A stretch of 64,000 nucleotides of DNA from Elysia crispata (GCA_033675545.1 JAWDGP010004033.1:1-64000), one strand, 5' to 3'; positions 1-13,600 are shown, counted from the stretch's first letter. Notes: generated by a model not told the origin, from the sequence alone. Made by a program: numbers and translations.

Positions 1-303
1 GAAGATAACAGCATGGCATGAAAAACTGCATATCTGCTGTTATTCAATGAATATCGAAAATACATATTCAACTGGAGAGTAAGAGTAAACAGAATAATTG
101 ACGATTGGTACACTTAGTACGGTTCAAAAAAGGACGTTTTTTAAGGATTAAAATAGATTTAAACGCAAGATAGTTGTAACAGCGCAAGAGGCAATATTTA
201 ACAAATAACAATGGACTTTTCTAGGACGACCATCACCATAATAAAAAAAAGATAGACCCAGAATACTCAAGCTTAAAAGAACAAAATTGAATAGCCTATT
301 CAC
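1..303. other. Intron 2 of the kinase-like gene (edge of window)
   Basis: I see no exon here. The kinase C-lobe should continue further left, outside the window. Confidence 0.5.
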
Positions 304-687
304 CTTGAAGGGGTCAATTCTGGTGTGCTCGTCCGCGTTCACCTTCTCGGGAGGCCAGTACTCCACAGTACCTCCCATTTTACAAGCAAGGATAGTCCTG
401 GAGGGGTGAGTCACCTCCATAGCCAGGCCTAGGTCACCAAGATGAGCAGAATCTGACCCGCAAACAAACACGTTCTCCAGCTTCACGTCCGTGTGAGCGA
501 TGTTGTGTTTGTGGAGGTACTCTACGGCCTGAGCTACTTGAGACATGTAGCGGACCACGCGTGAGGGCTGCTGTTTTCCGATCAATTCTATGAGGTCTCC
601 AGCACGGTAGCAAGGCATGGCGATAGCGAAGTAGTTAAGGCATTGGGCAGCATAGAGACATGGAACCAGGTGTGGGTGAGACAAACC
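304..687 (-). CDS. Kinase-like gene, coding exon 2
   Basis: 128 codons after acceptor TTCCAG at 688-693, ending AAG before donor GTGAAT. It encodes the hinge, catalytic loop and activation segment. Phase 0 on both sides matches exon 1. Confidence 0.82.
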
Positions 688-1515
688 CTGGAAGATGGAA
701 GTTAAAGATACAAAATCTGAATATAAAACTAGACCAACGGCGAAAAGCTACTTAGGTAATGAAATCCAGTCACTGTTCAATATATTGCAATGAAGGAAAC
801 TCTAAAATTTCCTTTAAACTGTCAAATGAACTTTACTTTTTACATACTACGTAACTCTTGACAATATTCGAAACATGGGAAAGACTAATACTAGTATCCT
901 TTTACCTATGTATTCCGTAATGGAAATATAGTGTCATCTAAACGTTAAATTTTAAAGGAAAGCCTCTTAAGAAAACTCTCTACAGCTCTATGAATTATGT
1001 TGTTAATTTAAGTGGAGCTTTCAATGAAAGAAATGGATGGATCTCCAGTTAAGAAATTTTCTCATTACTTAATGTTTTTTTCACAATCAAAAATTGTGAT
1101 GCTGATCTTCAAATTTGTAATATTAATAATTTGCAATACACACTATTTAAAAGGAGTAATAGATTTAAAGATGTTTATATGTTTTTGTTTTGTTGTTGTT
1201 TTTTAAATTAATTTACCTAAAGGCCTTAGGCGTAAGAAATTAAAATTAATACTATAGAATAAAAGTTCTCACCTGCATGAATTTTACTTCCTGATTAAAA
1301 TCGCGAAGCCTCCTTTCCCGGTTATCTTCCGAGAAAGAAATTTTCTTGATCGCCAACAACTTCCCAGACTGGTTCTGTTGTTTGACAAGATACACTTTAC
1401 CAGCCATTCCTTTACCTAACACTTTGACTTTCTTCAACTTGAAAAACTCAAAGAAGTCCTGGTTTTTCAGGTCGTAGACTACGTTTTCTTTCTCAGTCAG
1501 AGCACATTCCGCCAT
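304..1515 (-). CDS. Protein-kinase-like gene, 5' two coding exons (partial)
   Basis: This is the N-terminal 209 residues of a serine/threonine-type protein kinase domain. It is joined from exons 1273-1515 and 304-687, both in phase 0, and the rest lies off the left edge. The start is an ATG (MAECALTEKE). Visible kinase landmarks are a glycine loop GKGMAGKV (residues 34-41), a VAIK-type lysine in LLAIKK (K57), an alpha-C glutamate candidate (E76), a catalytic loop HTDVKLEN (146-153), a DLG metal-binding motif (166-168) and GTVEYWPPE in place of the usual GTxxYxAPE (187-195). The catalytic Asp (148), Asn (153) and DLG Asp (166) are all present, so the fold could be active. The HRD arginine is Thr and the DFG phenylalanine is Leu, which is unusual and suggests no regulation through an RD pocket. 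I cannot name the family. The kinase-fold assignment is firm; substrate and pathway are unknown. Confidence 0.82.
688..1272. other. Intron 1 of the kinase-like gene
   Basis: AT-rich, with no other recognisable feature. Confidence 0.7.
1273..1515 (-). CDS. Kinase-like gene, coding exon 1
   Basis: 81 codons from ATG at 1513-1515 to CAG, followed by donor GTGAGA (read on minus). It encodes the glycine loop and the ATP-anchoring lysine. Confidence 0.82.
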
Positions 1516-2511
1516 GATGTAGAGCTAAAAGAATACTTGAAAATTAATGTTGTGTATAACAAACTGGATAATCACTGTATACAGAATGTCGAGCAGTGCG
1601 CATGCATTGGATGCAAAATACGAACTGAAGTTCTTGAGCAGTTTGCCCAACTTATATACCAACGCAATTAGCTTTCATTCAGCTCAATCACATTTCTCAA
1701 ATAATAAACCCTTAAATAAACATTGAGGGTGACAAAAGAACAATAGAGACTGGTCAATGGACATGGGTGGACAAGTGGCGCTTTGTCGGTATTTTTCTCA
1801 TAGGATCAGACGAGATGATGAAGAGGGGCGGCGCTTAAGGGCTTAAATCCTTCTATTGAAGACTCAAAGATCATAATTATGACACGATGGTCCGCCACGA
1901 GATCAGGAGAGCTTTGCTTTGATAAGTAATGCAAACAACATTCACTCGACAGACAATAGTGTCGCTCTAGACACTTGAACGAGTGGCCGTGCAGGGGAGG
2001 GGAGTCACTGTTGTTGCGGCGCCCCTCGGACTAGAGCTGTCGTAAGGTCTGAGAGTAGGTGGGTCGACGTGTGAAAGGGGAAAATCTTCGAATGCAGATA
2101 AAAAGTTTCTTTAAACTTATAATTGGGGTTGCTGTAAGATGTGACGTGATAGGTGGAGCAAGAAAAAGAGTTCTGGATGTTAATATGGAGAGGTGGGGAG
2201 GTGCTTTCTCTTTTGAGGTTTTATCAAATTTATTTGGGAATCAGGTTTGACTTAGCTAGAGGGCTATAATGTGAGTATGTGCGCGTTAGTAAATGGGCTG
2301 TTATCAAGCATCTCCCTGTGACAGTGTGTTAACCCTTCGTCATTGATCTTATAGACCCAGTATCCATGGTTCTTAACTTTTTAAATAAGTTGGTTCACCT
2401 TTGCTGTCAGCATTTTCAGCTGACAGGAAAGGGCTCGTAGGGGCATCTCCCTCTACAGTCTTAGTTCCTATTGTCTTTGAGAGTGGACGGGGACGGAATT
2501 CATTGGTGCTC
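1516..2511. other. Upstream region of the kinase-like gene
   Basis: This probably holds the 5'UTR and promoter of the minus-strand kinase gene. The stretch around 1770-2060 is richer in G+C and CpG than its surroundings (for example GCGGCGCCCC near 2018), which fits a promoter patch, but I see no TATA box I would defend. Confidence 0.35.
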
Positions 2512-2760
2512 TGAGGTTTCTTGGGGATGGGAGGGGGGAAGGGGATGTCTCGCCGATGTGGTCAGCCGAGTAAGGAGTATCAGTGTGGGCTGGGGCTGTT
2601 GGGATCTGTAGGGAGGGGGAGCGGGGGGGGGGGGGGGGGGGGGGGGGGGGAGAAGATGTGACCTCTCGGGTTTCCCTGGTGGGCGTGTCTCGGTGCAATC
2701 AACCGAGTAGAGAGTATCAGTGTGGGCTGGGGTTGCGGAGGGCTGCACAGGAAGGTGCTA
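2512..2760. repeat. Diverged tandem repeat with a G28 tract between copies
   Basis: The 20-mer AGTATCAGTGTGGGCTGGGG occurs at 2576-2595 and again at 2713-2732. Both copies are preceded by similar sequence (GGTTTC..., then GTCTCG..., then CCGAGTA), so this is a roughly 140-bp unit in two diverged copies. An uninterrupted run of 28 G lies at 2623-2650, between the matching blocks. Confidence 0.7.
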
Positions 2761-3639
2761 AGATCGGAGGTGGGTCCTGTGGGATGGACGCTGTGTCACG
2801 GAAAGGGCGGTGCAGTGTTGAATACTATCATACGGTGGACCGTTTCGAGGTAGAAAGGGAGATGGGCAGGCTGTGGTAGCCGAAGGGTAGGACAGGTGAG
2901 AGTCGAGTGGGGCGGGATAACACAGCTCCATTGCAGATTTCACGGTGGGCGGGCCGTGCAAAGAAGTGAGGTTGTGGAGCAAAATGGCTTTTGAATTGCT
3001 GCAGTGGGCTGTTCGCAAGGGAGGGGGCCGGTGTTTCTCCTCGAAAAAACAAACTTTCTTCAACCTGGAATGTTACGAAATTTGACAATTGCGGAAACTT
3101 TTTAACTTCTTAAGGCTTTCGAAATTGTCACTACTGAGAAGGAACTTACGCCTATTTCTCCATACCTTTCTAGTCTTGTTTACACTAAAGATACAGGAAT
3201 TGAAAATAATCTCCATCAGCGAGGTATATTGATAAGATTGATGTGCTTCGTTTAAAACAAAGATTAAAATAAACTCTTCGGATCGGCATCTGTCCGAGCT
3301 CATCTTTTTTTTTTTCAACGTCTATGTGGAGGTTTTATAATATTTTCTTATTTTAGTACCCTGCATATGATCTGACATTTTCTATTATTCGTTTTAGTCC
3401 ATTAATCTATTGTTTTGTTGTGTCTCTCTATTCTTGTATTAACTTTCTTATTGAGTCTTCTACAAGGGCAGTTCAAGAAGTCTATAGTCTGAGCAGGAAA
3501 GAATCGCGGTAGAGTATTGAAATTTTGTCAGCCTTTAGATCAATTCTTTGAAACGCAAAATTCAAATTTTCGAAAAAAAATCCGACCGTAATTAGGCACT
3601 TGTTAGGCTTTTTAATGAAACCAGGATATAAAAATCGTT

Positions 3640-4010
3640 AGTTTTCTTTGCTAAAGCCGCGTCATTTAGCCAGTTGAATTTCCCTTCTGATATTTTTCAG
3701 GAAATGGTTGAAATTTATGGTGACAAAAGTCTTAGAAATTATACTGGATTCATGTCGATGATGAATGAAGATCGTGAACGTTGCGCATCTTTTATGATAA
3801 TTGAGGATAATGTTATCAAAATGAAGAAACTGGCTCTGTAAGATTGACGCATAACTGTCAAATAGTTCTAAAGTGGTACTGCAATCAGTGTCGGAACTGG
3901 GATCAGTTGAACTAGTTACTCATGACCATCTCAAAACGAATAATATTTGGTAGCCATTCAGGACGCCACTAGTGGAATGTTGAATTTTACCGTTCGGGGC
4001 GCCTCTCAGC
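3640..4010 (+). pseudogene. Eroded mariner-like transposase fragment
   Basis: Translation in broken frames resembles the N-terminal helix-turn-helix half of mariner-family transposases. It reads AKAASFSQLN, then EMVEIYGDKSL, a block like NVIKMKKLAL-D-RITVK (family pattern: N-I-x-x-x-x-L-V-L-x-D-R-R-L-T-V-R) and, after a frameshift, SELGSVELVTHDHLK (family: GIS-x-GSV-x-x-IL-x-x-HL). Several in-frame stops and at least one frameshift show it is dead. I did not find its terminal inverted repeats or the catalytic DDD region. The match is from memory of the family and is moderate. Confidence 0.45.
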
Positions 4011-4561
4011 GTGTTGTTAAAGCGTTGAAACTGCACAATATTCGTTTAGACTCAACACACTCTTGCTCTTTTGGTGCAGGTCTAAATATTCCGATCCCAC
4101 ATTCATAGCTATTACAGAAATTGTAATTATGCAAAAAAAAAAAACAAAAAAAAAAAAACTATTCATAGCTGGCTTGTATTTTAAGCATCTTTATGCATAA
4201 ACCGTATTTTTTATTTATTTCTTTATTTTCTTTATTATATATATATATATATTTATTTACTTTTTAATTAATTCATTTATTTATTATACTTATTATTACA
4301 CTTATTATTTTTGTTGGTTATTGTTATTGTTCTTATCGGTGCACCCCATACTGCCAATACTTCTCTGATTGCCTTTAATTAGTAATCTAGGAAAGCGAAA
4401 TGATTGTGTGTAAACTGAGAACGTAAAATTACGCTGATTTTTTTTTCTACTGTCATGGGTGTTAAAAGGGATAATAACTCATTATCTTATGCAAATTTAA
4501 ATTAATTTTGAAATCTGTTCATATACGAAACTCGAAAATTGCATTTGTTCTTTGCTAATGA

Positions 4562-4564
<3 letters not shown>

Positions 4565-4652
<88 letters not shown>

Positions 4653-4757
4653 ATCTCACTCTATCTATCTCAGTACTAAAACAACTGCCTCTACTACTAC
4701 TACTACAACAACAACAAGAACAACAACAACAACTACTACTACTACTACCACCACCAT
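4565..4757. repeat. (CT)n microsatellite followed by ACT/ACA trinucleotide repeats
   Basis: A CT dinucleotide array runs to about 4648. After a short spacer, degenerate ACT/ACA/ACC triplets run from about 4684 to 4757. Confidence 0.95.
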
Positions 4758-5225
4758 TTATGTCCAAAACATCTTTTCTCAAAACTATCAGATTTGAGGA
4801 TCTGTCAGATCTTTTAATAAGTCTTTAAAATATACTTCTATACTTTCTTCATTACATACCCCTACCTATTGTTATTCAATTGTTTAATTAATATAAACAT
4901 TTTTTCAGGAAATTTGGTCTACAGAATGATTTCCTTTAAGCTATTGACTTTGATTTTTATTTTCCCCCCTATTTCCCCTCCCCACTTCCTCCCCCCCCCC
5001 CTTCTCTCTCTCTCTATCTATCTATCTATCTTTCTCTTTCTCTTGTACTCCCAATCTCCAACTATTATTTTCATTCAAGTACATTTTCATTAAATTATTA
5101 TCTCTTCAGCATATTTATCTTTTTGGAATTTTCTTTATTTATTTCTTCATTCTTTTATAAATAATGATTTAGTCAATTTTTGGTAAAATATTTTATAATT
5201 AGTGTTTTTTTTTCTTTTATATATA

Positions 5226-5226
<1 letters not shown>

Positions 5227-5311
<85 letters not shown>
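5227..5311. repeat. (CTA)n microsatellite
   Basis: A nearly pure trinucleotide array of about 28 units. Open frames across it are poly-Ser or poly-Leu artefacts. Confidence 0.95.
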
Positions 5312-6687
5312 TCATTCACCAAAGAAGGCAAAGGTGACACCATAAAAAAAATGTCATGTTGCCGTGTTGCTTTGTATTGCGAAGATACAGTGTGTACAAT
5401 TATGACTGAACACCTGATAAATGGACAAACCGTCACAGATTCTTCTATTCAGGTTTGCTGCTAAAACTGCGGTCCGACTTCGTAAGAAACAGGCGTGTTT
5501 AACTCAGTAATAAGGTCCTCTTACGGCATGACAATATACCCTTGCGCACAGGGCACAAGTAATTCTGATAGGCGAGCAGTGCGACTTTGAAATCCTGCCA
5601 CATCCAGCTTTTTCATCGGACTTAGTATTCAGTCTTTTTTTTTCCATTTCGTAATCTAAAAAAATCACTTAAAGGACACCTTTTCCATGGCAATGTCATG
5701 GAAGCTATTGAAAGCTGGTAAGATGTCCATTCTGAGTCCTTTAACTCTCAAGAACTTTTGAAGGCCAAAGACAGATGACAGAAATGTGTAACCGTGCGTG
5801 GTAACTACGTAGAGGAATATGGGTTTGTGCGCCAAATTACAATACAAAGCTTCATATCTAGACCAGAGACTTCTTAAACCCCACGCGAACGATTTTTTTT
5901 CTTCTTTTGTTTAATGTACATTTTGCAGCGTGCTTTAGGTTTCAAAATCTCTTTTTTCTTCTTCTTCTTCTTTTTTTTAAATTCTCCCTTTTTTAATCCA
6001 TACATTTAGACCAATAGGTTTGGGGGATTGATTTCTAACTCACAGGCGTGTTATAGCCCAGATATTTAGGCTAGAGTGGGTCAGCAATCGGTATTAGGAC
6101 AAATAATAGCAGTATATTTACTGTCCGCATTGTATACATATGTAAGTAAGCAATGGTATCACTAGGGTCATCGACGTTCCATTAGATTAAAATAGCGGTA
6201 AACAATTCGTCCGTTTGTCTGGGGCTCTTGTGGGTCAGCAATTAAGGGATAATGAGCAATGGTGATAAAGGTGTTATTTAATTCATTCTTTATGGGCTCC
6301 TGTTTTATTTGATGGCTAGTGACCATAAGGCTATCTTTTTTTTTTGCGGGTTACTCCTTTCTTTAACATTTAATAATTTATCCTCGGGAGATTTTTGCTT
6401 TTATGTTTTTTAATCCTTTGATAATTCATTATTCCTGACTCAAGGCTTTGTCGTTTGTTTTCAGTTTTATTTTTGTTGTTGTTTTCGTTTAGTTCTTTTG
6501 TAAATTTGTACTGTTAAGCTACATGTTTCTCATACACACACATACATGTGTTCTCAATTGAAAACTACACTGTAATTTACATCTGCCGATCTTAACATCG
6601 AGTCATGTTGATTTTTATATTGGTTTGAGCAGTGCAGCAAAGAAAGACTCTTCAGTTAGCTTACTTTAAATTTCGAAGAAAGTGGTT

Positions 6688-6837
<150 letters not shown>

Positions 6838-6839
6838 AT

Positions 6840-9800
6840 CAGCTTTTTTTATGTTTCTGTTCGTCTGAATCTCGTACTGTATTTTTTCCTCTCAAATTAT
6901 CTTTATTTATTATAATAATTTATTCTATCTGTAGCTGCCTTTAGTTTAGGTACTATTTGTGAACCAGTTCCACATTATTTAAAAATCAGTTTTCATATAT
7001 TAGTTTCACACTATTATCGCAACACTATGTTCACGAACTCGTATGTTTTTTTTTCCTTTCAATTTATATCTTCAACCCATTTCCAATACTGAAATAAAAT
7101 GATATAAGTGATCTGAGTCATGCTTTATTGTTAGACTCTTAAAACCATTCGATCCAGTAGTCACTTCTAATTTTTTTAAACCAAGTTTTGATCCGAAATG
7201 TTTGGTAATATTTGTCCGTAAATCTATAGGTTCTATAAAAATTTATTCTTTTAACAGTAAGGTGTCTTACGGCCTATGGATGCACCGTATATAAAATGCT
7301 TACTTTATTGTTGGGGGCACATTATCCAGCCCTGAAACAAAATTCCAAACAATTTCTTCTTTCACTTGCCTAACTTGCTTGAATTTCTATCTCTTATGTT
7401 GAGAAAGAGTTTACACATTAATTCATTAACTTCAAAGGTATCTAACATTGAATGAGAGAGCAGCTGTTTCCCAGAAATGCTGTCATAGTCGAAGAATTGA
7501 TTGATAATGATAGCTCAGAAGTTGTTTTTAAGCTGTTTCGATGCTTTATGGCGAAATTGTGGTGACTGCAAAAATCTTTGTGACTTAACCAGCACAGATG
7601 AAAAGTTTGAAACCAAAATTTATTTGGGTTAACCCATATATTTTGTTATAAACATTTTTGGGTTTACTGCTTCTCAAACTTTTCTGCGAAAGTACTCAGG
7701 CTTCTTCAATCTAATTTGGACTTTTGGCAAATTTTCTGATCTCATTCATCCCTCCCTTGTTATATTGAAGAAAGATTTACGGATCCCTATCTATTGTTTT
7801 GTCATAATTATTAGAGAATGATGCGAATGCAAATATTTCGAGATCTTTGGTGATATTCACATATTTTTACCGCATGTACTGTATGGTACAAAACTGTAAA
7901 AAAAAAATCCACCAAACCCCCCCAAAAAATAAAAAATACCATATTTATTCATATCATTTGTATCCGATCTTAATTAAATGCGCCCTTAATGGTGCCTTGT
8001 TTTACATAACTATAAATTAATAAATACGATTGCTGATGCTTGTTGGTTAAAAGAAAAATAAATGGCCACTGCTAACTACCAAATGTAACGTATCAATCAT
8101 CACGGCCGTGTTAATCATTTAGCAAGGATCGATCTATTATTAATATTTACTGTATTCTTTACCGTTTTCCTATCTTTTTTTTATTATTATACATTTTATA
8201 GGCTTAAAAGATCTAGAATTGTTCTGATTATTTTTTTTAACCAGTCCAACCAGCTTATAAAACCCTTTACTTATCAAATGTAAATTGTGTCAATGCATTT
8301 CTATGGGCGGTGACTTCAGGGCTTTCCTCTGTCAAATGCTACATCAAGTTCAAGTCTGAGTATTTCAATTCTAAAACTCATTAAAATTCGAGTATGAAAG
8401 GAACATCAGAATATCAAAGTCTACTTGCTTTCTTATGCATCATTATCTTTAAACAGATGGGTCAGTAAAATTGTAGCCACACGTAGGTTTTATTTTGACT
8501 TTGCTTTGCAGTTCAGATAGGATGTCAAATTGATTTTACCCTGTCGCAAATTGTTATATAAAAATACATAAATAAAAAGTGTGTTCCAGGCGCTTTGTAT
8601 ATTCCTAGCTCCCAAGTAACTACAGTAGTAATTTGGGAATTGGCCTCTCAAAAAAGTTTGTACACCTCAGTATCTGTTTCTTTTAAAAATATGGAAAATC
8701 TTCAAATTCCAACAAAATCCATGCTTGACAGTAGAACTTGAAAGGCTGTCACAGGCATTTTAAACTGAATGGTTCTTTTTACATGAATGTATGTTAGCCA
8801 TGTAAGGTTGATGAAGTCTCATTAAAGCTTCTATTTGAAAATATGATTGTTTTTTCTTTTTACTCCACTCTGAAGAATTTCTTTTAAGTTTGAGAGGATC
8901 TCATGTCAATATTTGGTTCTGCATCCCAATTTCTACGCCAGCTGAAATTGCATTACATATTCACTTTACATAAAACAAGCTTAATTGTAAGATAATGGCA
9001 ATATTCCTTGAAAAGGCTTTTGTTTCTGAGCTTATCGGTAATTTTATTACTCTATATTCCCAAGATCTTAACATAGATATATCTTCAAAGGGATTTGAAA
9101 TTATATTTAGTATTTGAAAAACAAATAATACAGCTGTGCGAACAAATAGCTCCTGCAGGTTTTGAAAATATAATTTTATTTATCATTCATAAAAATTCGA
9201 TGAGATTTTTTTAACTTGCTAAACTTGAAAATTGAAAGTCATAGGATATCTTAGAATAATTAAGCACAATTTTGCCAAATCTGGCACAATGTTGAGAAAA
9301 AAATGCCTTTAACAACTGCATAGCATTTGAACTAACTTACTAAGAGCTTCCAAAATCTAATGAAAGATTAACTCATTGATAGCAGCCGAGCATAAGTTAA
9401 GAACACAATGTAAACATTCAAACTAGTATAAGAGTTTTATTTTCAACTAATACTTTCTCATTCCTTATCTTGTCAATTTCACAGATACAAATATTATACC
9501 CTGGATATACCATTTTTTTTTATTGTTGTCAATCATTTCAAATATCAGATTTACGTTTTATCTTGCATGATATAGTAAACTTGTCTACATTTATATTTTA
9601 CACTGACATTATTTTCCCATGTACTCTTGTACTCTAGAACTATGTTGATGAAAATGATGAAAAAATATCCATTCTAAAGAAAGAAATTTTGAAACTAACT
9701 TTTAAAAAAATAAACGCCATCACCATGTATGAAAAAACAACCAAACATTAAATTAAACTACTTTTCCATGCCCAAAACAAACAAAAAAAGGGTGAAGATA

Positions 9801-10545
9801 ACAAAGGCAATGCAGATATTCATACACATGTATATGAAAAAAAAAGCGCTGCAAAATTTGGCACAAATATGGCCTGTTCAAATTCACTCAGTAATGAAAG
9901 AAACCAAAATAATGATGTGAGATAAAACGCTACTATTTCCATGCATGCAAATAGAAATATAAAGTGCATTAAAAGATAAAATGAAAACTGCTACTTTTCA
10001 CTGTCAACTATTAGCATCAAAGCAGTAATTCTCCTAAAAAACTGTGAAAGAGATTTAGGGATCATTGATTATTGAGAACTCCTATATAACAACACAACCA
10101 AATATACTTACATGATTAGATGCAGACAAATTTATCAATGATAACAAAAGGTTATATATGTAGCATTAATGCAATGGCAAATGATATTTTTCAAATAATG
10201 TTTTCTTTTTTTTCTCTCTGAAAGTCATTCTTTCATAAAAGTCTGAGCATGTTATTCACTTGCCTTGAAGATTGATCCTATAGGGAAGAGATTGTCACTT
10301 CACAAGATACAAATTTGAATTGAGACTAAAAGAAATAATTATTGAGGCTTAAAGGAGGGAAGTTAAAGAAATGTAAATGACTTTATGATAATTTTACTTA
10401 AGCTAAGTCCAGTCTGTTATAATGCACCTTATATAATTAACAATTTCCAAAGAAACAAAACAAGAATGTAAACCCATGGCTTAACATTTTTTTTTTAAAA
10501 GTACTGCTTGAAAACATGGATTTCCAGTGATTGATAAAAAAATAA
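6840..10545. other. Gene-free AT-rich region; probable prdx4 3'UTR at its right end
   Basis: I recognise no coding sequence. The part next to 10546 should be the 3'UTR of the minus-strand peroxiredoxin gene. On the minus strand, AATAAA-type candidates occur near 9435 and 9176, but I cannot tell which is used. Confidence 0.4.
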
Positions 10546-10605
10546 CTACAATTCTGGTTTTTGCTTCTTGAAATATTGTTGAGATTTCTCAGGATCTGGA
10601 ATAAT
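10546..10605 (-). CDS. prdx4: prdx4 coding exon 6 (C-terminal YF tail)
   Basis: A 60-nt exon after TTCCTTCCAG. It encodes [19 protein letters not shown] and the stop TAG. It matches the usual IIPDP...YF C-terminus of PRDX4 and closes the frame exactly. Confidence 0.93.
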   Translation of the reverse strand: MIPDPEKSQQYFKKQKPEL

Positions 10606-13600
10606 CTGGAAGGAAAAATTAAAAAAAAATGTCTCAAATTAATTTAGATATGTTCAAAATAAAGAAGGACCTCAGAAGAAAAAAAAAATTAATTAAAAAA
10701 AAATCACTGCACTGAAATTATTATCCTCCACTTATGTTTATGCACAAATCTGAATTTTCCAGACATTCAGTTTTCCTCTTATTTTATACTTATATTTATG
10801 GCATTCATAGCAGTGCGTCTTGAAAATGTTTGAACGATGTCCACTATGTGCATTGCAACCTGTCTCTAAAATATGAAATGTTAAATGTATTTGCTTACAT
10901 GGAAAAATGGATATGTAATCTTGATCTATAAGATGCTGAATTTCGCATTTGCAATAGTTATTCATGTGCTAAGTGAAAAATTATCCAAATAAATGAGATT
11001 TAAATTGTGCTGCAGAGCATTTTGCAAATCCAAAGTTATAGATATAAGTGAGGTCTGGCACAATATAAATTCAGTGGCAGTTTGCAAAAATTTCTATTAC
11101 TTCTTTTTAAAGAAGCCATTAAAGTAACATTATTACAAATTCAACTTGAATTCATGATAAAGTTTCTTAGACACATGTTTCCAGTAATTTGGCGCCAGTT
11201 TTTACCCTTTTGATGTCACAGAAGTAAGATTAATTTTGGGGATTCGTTTCAAGTTTAGAAGTCTCAGAGATTTAAAATAGAAAAAAAAATTATGTGACAC
11301 TCTCAGAGTCTTACCGCATTAATTGATGGCCATCAAAAAACAAATTGTTTTCATCTTATTCCATTAACTTCTCAATAACTGGTATGACTGTTCAATCTAA
11401 AATATTTTAAATCTGAAATATATAAGCAGTCCTCTATGCATCCTTTTTCATATTGCTGCAAGGTAGATTTCTAATTTTTTTCTCCTCATCTCTGGCCCGC
11501 TCAAAACAAATAAAGTGGAGTCAAATGCAAACAGGCTTGCCGTTCTCCAGAGAAAGAAAGTCTGAATCTGCCAAAAAAAAATCTGAATGACCTGTTTTAT
11601 TTTGCCTTCTACTGCGTAAATTACAAAACACATATTGTGGTCTTTGGTGAATGTTCATTCATCGTATAGCTCTGAATTCTGATAAAAACCAGGTTTCTTA
11701 GCATGTAATTCCTCATTGGTGAAAAATTCTAACTAATCTTAAGATCTTTTTTGCCATAACTCTTTTAGTTAAAATCAAATATTTTATGCTTTACAAAACT
11801 TTTAAATGACTCAATAAATTGGGTGGCATTGACATTATGCAGAATTTGATAAAGAGCAGAGCTGCCAACCTAGCCTGACTTCAAAAGGTTTATTTTTATA
11901 TGAAAAGGAGTACATCTACTCTTTACCGAAAGGGTTAAATAGAGGACAGATTTGAGGCTGTATTTCTGAGGTTTTGTCGGGTCGGCTAATGGGCTTTTAG
12001 CTAGACTAATACATCATATTTTTAAACTGACTGACATCATTTGCATTAACTCCTCCCACCTAGCCATACTTAGCATAATTGTTTTTTGCAAACATGCTAG
12101 CCCTCCCATCGGGAATGTATCTGTTATGCATGTAAGGGTTACATGATGACTGCCAGCAATGCTTTAATGCTACCAGTGCTGAGTACTAGCCTGGCCCTGG
12201 TACAAGCGCACAGTGTAGAGTGTGTTTCCACTGCATGCTCACACAGTTACATTACATTACGTTCACATGATCAGAGACAGTTTTGCCAGCAGCAGCAGAT
12301 TTCACTGGTTTAGACAGTTCACCAGACTGACCAGGCCTAACACTCACTTGCGGCTTCCAATGTAAACAACGTAAGCCGATTTGCACTAGGGAAACCACGT
12401 GTTAGTTTCGGTATGCCTATGCTTAACATATGTAACTCTGTCTGTGAAACATGGCTATTGTCTTTTCTCACACTAGACTTGGAAAATTAAAAATCTTACG
12501 AATTTTGATAGATTGAGCTCTTAACCATATATATATTTCATGGGGAGCAAATTAACAATTTACTGGAAAGTTGTAATATTTTATTTTATAAATAATCCAA
12601 AGAACGTAATCCACTCTATTGTTCAATCACTTCATTGAGAAAAGATTGATTTAAGCACAAAAATTATGACGCCACGGTGAAACTAATTAAAAACATGATT
12701 TAGATGTTACCTAGATCTACATTAGATAAACTGATAAAAATCATAGATCTTGTGCAGATTGAAAAGTTTGAATCCGTATATAGACTCCAAATAAGAAATC
12801 TTATATCAGATCTAGATCTGGTTTTCACTTTTTATAGACCTATAATTACAGAGTCTTGTGTCATCCCATCTTGATTTATTCTAAATCTAGATCTAGTTCT
12901 AAGGTTATTTACGATTTCTCAATCGATCTTGATGAAAAAGAGATGTCCCGTGGTAGAAATTACTAATGGAAGATTTAATAAGACTAATCCTTCGTTGGAA
13001 ATAACGGCAAAGTCTGACTCTGAAGATAGAGCGACAGTTAAACGCAGATGAATAAACGATAAAGTAAATAACTTGGCAGAATCAATATTTGGGGCGTTTA
13101 CAACTAAAATATTACTAACAATTTCGATACTTACGACATATATTTGATAATATATAATAAAAAACGATATCGATATAATATATTGTCTGTATTTATTCTT
13201 TTGTGCAGGCTGTATGTTGATCTTCCACTACAAAAAAAAAAAAAAACTGAAATGTTTTTAATTGTAGAAGTGAAAACATTGTTCGGAATAAACATCGGAA
13301 TATTTCCTAAATATTCGGAAAATCGGAAAACAGTCAAATTCCCATAAAAAATTGGAACGATTCCAATTAAATCGAAATGAATAGTAGGTTTGTACAAAGG
13401 CTACCATCTTTACACATACCGTATCACTGCCAGGCTTCCAGCCTGCAGGACAGACTTCGCCATGTTTGTCTGTGTACTGGAAGGCCTGCACCAGGCGAAG
13501 AGTCTCATCAACTGAACGTCCAACAGGCAAATCATTCATGGTGATTTGCCTCAAGGTCCCCTTTGGATCGATGATGAAGAGGCCTCTAAAAAAAAAGAGA

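Noticed and set aside
5..44. Short hairpin (ATAACAGCA with TGCTGTTAT)
   Set aside because: A nine-base stem at the window edge is common by chance in AT-rich DNA.
2468..3088. Pro-rich and Gly-rich frames around the G28 run
   Set aside because: Composition artefacts of the poly-G tract, mutually overlapping on both strands, with no known domain.
5665..5847. 60-codon minus-strand frame with fairly complex sequence
   Set aside because: No recognisable domain, no consistent splice context, and a length expected by chance.
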